Below are positions 58,537 to 64,000 of a stretch of 64,000 bases of DNA, piece by piece; the first letter of the stretch is position 1, and each line of letters opens with the position of its first letter. This DNA is from Mycetocola zhujimingii (GTDB lineage Bacteria > Actinomycetota > Actinomycetes > Actinomycetales > Microbacteriaceae). The notes beneath the pieces were generated by a model. It worked only from the letters and a program-made list of their open reading frames with translations. It was not told where the DNA came from and did no database searches. The position numbers were made by a program, and so were the translations under genes. The stretch covers positions 2,418,001 through 2,482,000 of the forward strand of contig NZ_CP026949.1 in NCBI RefSeq assembly GCF_003065425.1, written 5' to 3'.

Positions 58537-59412
58537 ATGGCATCGCGCGAGACCGACAACCCCAGCATCAAACTGGCCCTGAGCGGTTTCCAGGCTGTGA
58601 TCGAGGCCGACCGCTTCAACCCGGGGAGCTTCCAGCTCGTCGTCGACGGCACCCCGCAGTCGCACGTCAACCTCGACGACCCGAGCCAGCTCTTCTTCGA
58701 GTACATCCAGCGCATCGGCCACGTCATCGACGAATTCCGGGATCCTGGCAAGCCGATCACCGCCGTTCACCTTGGTGCTGGCGCGCTCACACTCCCCCGC
58801 TACATCGAGGCCACCCGCCCGGGCAGCAGGCAGCAGGTCATCGAGATCGAGCAGGATCTCGTCGATTTCGTGCGCGAGCACCTGCCGTGGCCCAAGCGCG
58901 CGGCAATCCGGGTCCGGTACGGCGACGCCCGCGAGGTCCTCGGCCGGCTGCCGGGCGGACTCGCCGGCACTGTCGACCTCGTCGTTGTCGATATCTTCTC
59001 CGGGGCACGCACCCCCGCCCACGTGACGAGCCTCGAGTTCTATCGCGCGGCATCCGCCCTTCTCGCGCCAGACGGCATCATCGTGGTCAACGTCGCTGAC
59101 GGCCCCGGCCTGGCCTTTGCCCGTAACCAGGTTGCGACGCTGAACGCCGCGGTCTCCTCCGTCGCCGTGCTCGCCGAGACGCAGATCCTCAAGGGCAGGC
59201 GGTTCGGCAACCTCGTCCTCGTCGGTTCGAACGCTGAGTTGCCGATGGACTTCATCCCTCGGCTTCTCGCCGGCGGACCGCACCCGGCCAAGGCCGTCTA
59301 CGGCAGTGAGCTCAAACAGTTCGTCGCGGGCGCCCCGGTGATGACCGACGCGACAGCGATCCCGTCTCCCCCACCCGCAAAGAGCATCTTCCAGGTGAAG
59401 TCAGGGAGCTGA
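58537..59412 (+). CDS. spermidine synthase-like SAM-binding protein
   Basis: 291 residues with a Rossmann methyltransferase/polyamine synthase fold: the glycine motif VHLGAGALTLPRYI, acidic ribose-binding VIEIEQDLVDF and VVVDIFSGARTP. The spermidine-synthase catalytic DxxD-type motif is not obvious, so the substrate is uncertain. No clear ribosome binding site. TAGGCT ends six bases before the ATG, suggesting a leaderless transcript. The following lipoprotein gene starts one base after its stop. Confidence 0.85.
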   Translation: MASRETDNPSIKLALSGFQAVIEADRFNPGSFQLVVDGTPQSHVNLDDPSQLFFEYIQRIGHVIDEFRDPGKPITAVHLGAGALTLPRYIEATRPGSRQQVIEIEQDLVDFVREHLPWPKRAAIRVRYGDAREVLGRLPGGLAGTVDLVVVDIFSGARTPAHVTSLEFYRAASALLAPDGIIVVNVADGPGLAFARNQVATLNAAVSSVAVLAETQILKGRRFGNLVLVGSNAELPMDFIPRLLAGGPHPAKAVYGSELKQFVAGAPVMTDATAIPSPPPAKSIFQVKSGS

Positions 59413-59413
59413 C

Positions 59414-60583
59414 ATGGCACGCCGCACGCAACTGGGCACTGCCATCGCGCTGGTCGCGACGGCATTTCTCACTGGATGCACGGCGAGCGCCCCCGAGGCG
59501 CCTGGCGCGCCATCCGGTTCGCCGGCGACCACCCCGGCTCCCGCGCCGACGAGCACCGGTCCCGTCGGCCCGACCGGCGAGACGACGGTCCTTGCCACCG
59601 GCCTCGAGGCACCGTGGTCGATCCTGCCCCTCGGCGACAGCACCCTGATCAGCTACCGCGACACCGGCCAGATCATGGAGTTGACGATCGCCGGAGACCT
59701 CCGCGAAGCCGTCGTCGTTCCCGACGTCGCCGCGCAGGGAGAGGGCGGCCTCCTCGGACTGGCCTCCCGCACGGTCGCCGACACCAGGTGGATCTATGCC
59801 TACCTCACCACGGCTTCTGACAACCGCGTCATACGGATGCCGTTGGACGGTTCACCCGGCTCCCTCTCCCTCGGCGCCGCTGAGGTCGTCATCTCCGGGC
59901 TTGAGAAGGCGGGCAACCACAATGGCGGCCGAATCGCGTTCGGACCCGACGGGATGCTGTACGTCACGGTCGGCGACGCGGGAGACCCCGACAACGCGCA
60001 GGACCAGGACTCGCTCAACGGCAAGATCCTCCGACTCACGCCGGTCGGCGAGGTCCCGCAGGACAACCCGTTCCCCGGTTCTCCGGTGTATTCGCTCGGC
60101 CACCGCAACCCACAGGGCATCGCCTGGAGCGAAGACGGACGCCTGTGGGCCAGCGAGTTCGGGCAGAACACCTGGGATGAACTCAACCTGATCGAACCTG
60201 GTTCGAACTACGGCTGGCCGGTCGTCGAGGGTGCCGCAGCCAACGCAGACTACGTCGACCCCGTCTTCCAGTGGTCGACGAGCGACGCGAGCCCGAGCGG
60301 CCTCACCGTCGTCGACAACACCCTGTTCATGGCGGCCCTTCGCGGCGAGAAGCTCTGGTCGATCCTCGACGGAGTCCATGTCCCGGAGGGCAGCGTCGGG
60401 CTTGAGGGCGTGATTTCGGCCCAGCCATTCTTCGACACCGAGTTCGGGCGCATCCGCGACGTAGTGCCCGGCCCCGACGGCTCACTCTGGATGATCACGA
60501 ACAACACCGACGGCCGAGGAAATCCGACCCCGGATGACGACAGGCTGGTCGAGGTCACGCTCTCCCCGCTCGTCGAGGGTTAA
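59414..60583 (+). CDS. glucose/sorbosone dehydrogenase-family lipoprotein
   Basis: 389 residues. Lipoprotein signal with lipobox LTGC at about 18-21, then a Pro/Ser/Thr-rich linker and a six-bladed propeller of the PQQ-dependent GDH-B type: GLEAPWSI, NHNGGRIAFGPDGMLYVTVG, LGHRNPQGIAW, GSNYGWPVVEG. Anchored outside the membrane and probably oxidises sugars. Dependence on PQQ is not provable from sequence. GGGAG upstream, coupled to the previous gene. Confidence 0.93.
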   Translation: MARRTQLGTAIALVATAFLTGCTASAPEAPGAPSGSPATTPAPAPTSTGPVGPTGETTVLATGLEAPWSILPLGDSTLISYRDTGQIMELTIAGDLREAVVVPDVAAQGEGGLLGLASRTVADTRWIYAYLTTASDNRVIRMPLDGSPGSLSLGAAEVVISGLEKAGNHNGGRIAFGPDGMLYVTVGDAGDPDNAQDQDSLNGKILRLTPVGEVPQDNPFPGSPVYSLGHRNPQGIAWSEDGRLWASEFGQNTWDELNLIEPGSNYGWPVVEGAAANADYVDPVFQWSTSDASPSGLTVVDNTLFMAALRGEKLWSILDGVHVPEGSVGLEGVISAQPFFDTEFGRIRDVVPGPDGSLWMITNNTDGRGNPTPDDDRLVEVTLSPLVEG

Positions 60584-60633
60584 AGTCGAGAGTAGCCCCG
60601 GGGAAATCGGCGACACCGGGCAGCACCACCCTT

Positions 60634-61164
60634 TTGGAGTACACCCTGAGCATCATTCTTGGCTACGACGCCAAAACACTGCGCGAAAAAGTCGACCTCA
60701 AGGCTGTCGGAGAACGCCTCGAGGAACTCGGCGATATGCGCAGCCTCAGCGCCCTCTGTGAGAAGGCGTGGCTGTACAAGGTCGCCGGACAACTCGATGA
60801 AGCACTCGACGTCGCCAACCAGTGCGTGCGCCTCGCCCGGTTCACCGGCGACCGCAAAGGACTGATGCAGCCACGGATGCTGCGCGCACAGGTTCTGCAG
60901 TTCCGGGGCGCTTTCGACGAGGCGATTCACGAACTGTCCTCGCTCATCGACGAAGCACACACCCACGAGTGGAAGCTGCACGAGGCGCTCGCGCTCCAGC
61001 ACCGCGGCAAGGTCTACTTCGACCAGCGTGAGTTCAAGCCAGCGCTCGCGGACTTCAGGGCCGCGGTTGCGCTGCGGACCGAACTCGGAGCATCCGATGA
61101 CCAGATCGAGTCGGCTCTCATCGCCGTCGCCGTTACCGAGTCCTTCGTCGGTCAGCGGGCTTGA
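60634..61164 (+). CDS. TPR-repeat protein
   Basis: 176 residues, all helical, with about three tetratricopeptide units (AWLYKVAGQLDEALDVA, AQVLQFRGAFDEAIHEL, GKVYFDQREFKPALADF). Cytoplasmic, likely a protein-binding scaffold. The start is uncertain: TTG 60634 is the only conventional in-frame choice and has no ribosome binding site, while a CTG at 60646 has GGAG six bases upstream. Confidence 0.82.
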   Translation: MEYTLSIILGYDAKTLREKVDLKAVGERLEELGDMRSLSALCEKAWLYKVAGQLDEALDVANQCVRLARFTGDRKGLMQPRMLRAQVLQFRGAFDEAIHELSSLIDEAHTHEWKLHEALALQHRGKVYFDQREFKPALADFRAAVALRTELGASDDQIESALIAVAVTESFVGQRA

Positions 61165-61207
61165 CCGAAAGTGCCTGAATGTCGGCGGCTGCCGCTAACG
61201 TGATGAC

Positions 61208-61702
61208 ATGTCAGATTTGGTAAAGGTTCGGCTGTGGGCCGATTCTCTGATCAAGTTGCACCTTGACCCCTCGGTGTGGTCGTTCGGCTTCGACAACGCC
61301 AAGCGCCGCGCAGGCCTGTGCAACTTCACGACGCACCGGATCACCGTGTCGCGTTACCTCGCTGCTCGATACGACGACGATGATGTCCACCAGATCCTGC
61401 TGCACGAGGTTGCCCACGCGCTGGCTGGCCAGCGCGCCGGGCACGGGCCGGCGTGGCAGCGGGTCGCCGCCGACCTGGGCTATGTCGGCTCGAGGCTTCA
61501 CCACGGCGAGACCGCCGACGAGCTCGCACCCTGGGTGGGGGCGTGCCCAAGCGGGCACACCCTTTATCGCCACCGAAAGCCCAGGCACGTGACCAGTTGC
61601 GGTGTGTGCTCACGGAGCTTCGACCCGAAGTTCACCATCACGTGGCAGCACCGTGAGATCACGCCGTCGATGCGGCAGCGCGCGGCCGCGGCGACTCCCT
61701 AA
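61208..61702 (+). CDS. SprT-like zinc metalloprotease-type protein
   Basis: 164 residues with the zincin motif LLHEVAHALAG followed by GHGPAW, and a C-terminal zinc-ribbon-like region (CPSGH and CGVC). This is the SprT family arrangement. In eukaryotes the related SPRTN cleaves DNA-protein crosslinks, while bacterial roles are less defined. TAACGT ends six bases before the ATG and there is no ribosome binding site, so translation is probably leaderless. Confidence 0.92.
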   Translation: MSDLVKVRLWADSLIKLHLDPSVWSFGFDNAKRRAGLCNFTTHRITVSRYLAARYDDDDVHQILLHEVAHALAGQRAGHGPAWQRVAADLGYVGSRLHHGETADELAPWVGACPSGHTLYRHRKPRHVTSCGVCSRSFDPKFTITWQHREITPSMRQRAAAATP

Positions 61703-61740
61703 CCCGCGAACCCAGGAACCGACGAACAGCGACGAGAACA

Positions 61741-62286
61741 ATGACGACCTCCGGCACGCAGAACGACGCCCCGCGGCGCTGGGTCGCCCTCCTGCGTGGT
61801 GTCAATGTCGGCGGCGTCACCATCAGGTCCGCGCCTCTCGCCGACGTTTTCCGTGCGCTCGGCTTCGACGATGTGAAGACGGTGCTTGCGTCAGGGAATG
61901 TGCTCTTCACCACGACCGAGGACGACGGTTCGGCGCTGACCGGTCGAATCGAGAAAGCCCTGACCGACGAGTTCGGCTACTCGGCGCGGGTCGTCCTGGT
62001 GCGGCAGTCCACCCTCGCCGACGTCGTCACGGCCTATCCGTTCGATGAGGTCGACGACCGGCAGCCATACGTCATCTTTGCGTCAGACCCGATGATCTTT
62101 GGTGGTGTTGATCTTGCCGATCTCGACGAGTCGATCGAGCGTGTAGCTTCGGGCGATGACGTCCTCTATTGGGAGGTGCGGCGAGGCCTGTCCACAGACA
62201 GCACCTTCTCGAAACGCACGGCGAAGGCCAAGAGCACGGCTGTGACCACAACCCGCAACCTGCGGACGCTGCGCAAGCTGCTCTGA
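61741..62286 (+). CDS. DUF1697 family protein
   Basis: 181 residues. The family signature is clear: LLRGVNVGG near the N-terminus, then VLASGNVLF and the C-terminal TTRNLRTLRKLL. Small, soluble, of unknown biochemical role. 38 bp after the SprT-like gene, in the same direction. Confidence 0.93.
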   Translation: MTTSGTQNDAPRRWVALLRGVNVGGVTIRSAPLADVFRALGFDDVKTVLASGNVLFTTTEDDGSALTGRIEKALTDEFGYSARVVLVRQSTLADVVTAYPFDEVDDRQPYVIFASDPMIFGGVDLADLDESIERVASGDDVLYWEVRRGLSTDSTFSKRTAKAKSTAVTTTRNLRTLRKLL

Positions 62287-62336
62287 GCACCGGCGCGTGC
62301 GGTCAGCGGCGATGCTCAGCTACGCCAGAATGAACT

Positions 62337-63473
62337 GTGGACATCCGATGGTTAACCGCATCAGACGCTGACGTTGGTGCCGCCGTCGCGGCCTTGAAGC
62401 GCGACTCCCGACCCGCCTGGGTACCGAATAAACGGCAGGTGCTTGTTCATGTGAACAACTGTCTTCTCCTCTGGTATCTCTGCATCGTCTTTATGACGTT
62501 CGGCATCCGTGTGGATGACTTCCAGGGCGGTCAGGTCACGGGCACGGACGTTCTCGACATCGTCGGCAGCATGGTCGTTTTTGCGGCCTGGCTCGCGGGA
62601 ACCGTATGGCTGACGCGGTGGGCGGCCAGACCGCCCACGCCGCAAGCACAACTCCGGCAGTGGCGGCAGGACCTGACCGCCCTCGCCAACGGCTTTGAGC
62701 CACGGCCACGTTCGATCGCTCAGTTCTCCTCCTTCCTCGGCGCCGATGGGCGCCCGATGGAACAGTTCCCACGCTTCGAAGCGCCCGGGATCGAGTTCGG
62801 CAACCTCACTCCGTATGGCCCGCGAGCTGGCGAGTGGCGGTATCTGCGCGTCGCACTTCCCGCGCCGTTGCCCCACCTCGTCCTTGATGCGACAGCGAAT
62901 GACGGGCTCACGAGCGACCTGCCCGAGGGCATTGAGCGGCAGCAGAGATTGTCTGTTGGTGGGGAATTCGACAACTGGTTCCGCGTCTACTCACCGACGG
63001 AGTACGGCACCGAGGCCCTCTACGTCCTGACGCCCGACGTGATGGCCGACCTCATCGACCACGCCTGGGGCTTCAACGTGGAGATCCGCGACACGTCGAT
63101 AATTTTCTTCACCAGGCCGGGGGCGGACTTCGCTGATCCCGCCTCGTGGCAGAGCTTCGGCGCCATCCTCACCACCGTCGTACCCCGCATCACCGCCAAA
63201 GCCGCCCGGTACCTCGACGAACGCGTTCCCGGGCAGGACACGTCTCGCCTCGTCACGCGCATTCGCGCCGAGCTTGATGCGCCCGACGTGCGGTACGTCG
63301 CCCAGGAGCCGCGCATCGGACACGATGGGCGCCGCCTCGCTCTGCGCGAGTGGGCCAACAACGCCCGGTGGGGTCTGCGAGCAGCCGGCTGGCTGGCCCT
63401 TCTCACTTTCCTCTACGTGGTGCCGGGGCTTTTCGCTTTCGCCGGGTTCATGTCGATCGTCGACGGCCGGTAA
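62337..63473 (+). CDS. membrane protein with large cytoplasmic domain, function unknown
   Basis: 378 residues from GTG 62337. Two membrane helices (about 40-60 and 78-98) are followed by a soluble domain of about 250 residues and one C-terminal helix (about 350-372). The soluble part has the look of DUF3137-like proteins, but I am not certain. No ribosome binding site is visible before the GTG. Confidence 0.8.
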   Translation: MDIRWLTASDADVGAAVAALKRDSRPAWVPNKRQVLVHVNNCLLLWYLCIVFMTFGIRVDDFQGGQVTGTDVLDIVGSMVVFAAWLAGTVWLTRWAARPPTPQAQLRQWRQDLTALANGFEPRPRSIAQFSSFLGADGRPMEQFPRFEAPGIEFGNLTPYGPRAGEWRYLRVALPAPLPHLVLDATANDGLTSDLPEGIERQQRLSVGGEFDNWFRVYSPTEYGTEALYVLTPDVMADLIDHAWGFNVEIRDTSIIFFTRPGADFADPASWQSFGAILTTVVPRITAKAARYLDERVPGQDTSRLVTRIRAELDAPDVRYVAQEPRIGHDGRRLALREWANNARWGLRAAGWLALLTFLYVVPGLFAFAGFMSIVDGR

Positions 63474-63503
63474 TCCGCGACCACGTTCACGCATCGTCGC
63501 CCC

Positions 63504-64000
63504 TCAGCCGGGCGTCGAGGGGCGGGCGCGGAGGTGGATGCGCTTACCCTCTTTGCTGAAAATCGACAGCATCTCGACGGGCCCGGCACCGGTCGCCGAC
63601 AGCCAGTGCGGAATGCGCGTGTCGAACTCCGCAGCCTCTCCAGGCCCGAGAGTCACGTCCTGTTCACCGAGCACGAGGCGCAGATGCCCCGAGAGCACGT
63701 AGAGCCACTCGTGCCCCTCGTGCACATTCGGCTCAGGCACAGCGGCGACACCCGCCGGGTTGGCGGGAAATGTGACCTTATAGGTCTGTACTGGACTCGA
63801 CTCCGGCGAGAGCGTTTCGAACTGAATCTCGCCGACGCGCTTCGTTGTTCGGGCCACCAGCGGGCTGGGCGCGGCACGAGGAACTATGTCATCGAGTTCC
63901 AGTCTCAGCGCCCGCGCGATCGGGACCACGAGCTCAAGGTTCGGAGCACGCTTGCCCGCCTCGAGACGCGAGAGTGTGCTCGATGAGATCCCGGTAGTCT
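63504..64000 (-). CDS. XRE-family regulator with cupin domain (5' end outside window)
   Basis: The visible 165 or so residues start inside the HTH (TGISSSTLSRLEAGKRAPNL) and continue through a linker into a C-terminal cupin (HEGHEWLYVLSGHLRLVLGE, then LGPGEAAEFDTRIPHWLSA). The cupin probably binds a small effector and the HTH DNA. The reading frame is open to base 64000, so the start lies beyond the window. Convergent with the preceding gene, 30 bp apart. Confidence 0.93.
   Translation of the reverse strand, partial: TTGISSSTLSRLEAGKRAPNLELVVPIARALRLELDDIVPRAAPSPLVARTTKRVGEIQFETLSPESSPVQTYKVTFPANPAGVAAVPEPNVHEGHEWLYVLSGHLRLVLGEQDVTLGPGEAAEFDTRIPHWLSATGAGPVEMLSIFSKEGKRIHLRARPSTPG

Overview
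The window is high-GC actinobacterial chromosome, most likely from the Microbacteriaceae or a close relative. The support is codon usage, many GTG and TTG starts with AGGAGG-like ribosome binding sites, monoderm-style gene content (no outer-membrane secretin beside the pilus genes) and actinobacterial families such as DUF222-HNH and the MoxR/DUF58/transglutaminase-like block. I see no rRNA, tRNA, CRISPR array, transposase or integrase. The genus is not determined.

Layout. 1-1310: start of fusA, then rpsG and rpsL, transcribed leftwards from a promoter at 1282-1310. 1453-3015: a proline-rich membrane protein. 3139-15244: a tightly overlapping leftward operon encoding a giant Ig-like/FnIII surface protein, a MoxR ATPase, a DUF58 protein, a transglutaminase-like membrane protein without catalytic residues, an FHA protein, a four-helix membrane protein and a hypothetical. 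15381-20046: a signalling block of PP2C phosphatase, FHA protein, receptor Ser/Thr kinase and FHA-HTH regulator, reading into the operon above. 20111-20150: a 19-bp-arm terminator. 20160-31070: a type VII secretion locus with an EssC-type ATPase carrying an N-terminal FHA domain, two identical WXG100 proteins, a small helical protein, a candidate effector, two small soluble proteins and membrane proteins. 31161-33511: a polar amino-acid (probably cystine-type) ABC transporter. 33839-35905: a DUF222-HNH protein. 36020-48563: a complete type IV pilus cluster (pilB, pilT, pilC, pilA, three prepilin-like genes, pilD, pilM, pilN, pilO). 48699-49424: a small membrane protein. 49570-57053: rpoC and rpoB with terminator and promoter. 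From 57250 a rightward stretch of ordinary genes begins (DUF559-like nuclease, spermidine-synthase-like protein, sugar-dehydrogenase lipoprotein, TPR protein, SprT-like protease, DUF1697, membrane protein). It ends against a leftward XRE-cupin regulator cut by the window edge.

How it fits together. About 48 kb of envelope machinery (pilus, secretion system, phospho-signalling and surface protein) lies between rpoBC and the rpsL-rpsG-fusA genes, which are close neighbours in many bacteria. The kinase, phosphatase and three or more FHA domains, one of them fused to the secretion ATPase, suggest that phosphorylation connects the surface-protein operon with type VII secretion.

The most unusual structure is in the secretion locus. 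A 4.4-kb block holding the partner protein, candidate effector and possible immunity genes is bounded by two 401-bp direct repeats. Each repeat contains a complete WXG100 gene and starts 5-6 bp after the stop codon of the gene before it, so recombination between them could remove the block and leave the secretion system intact.
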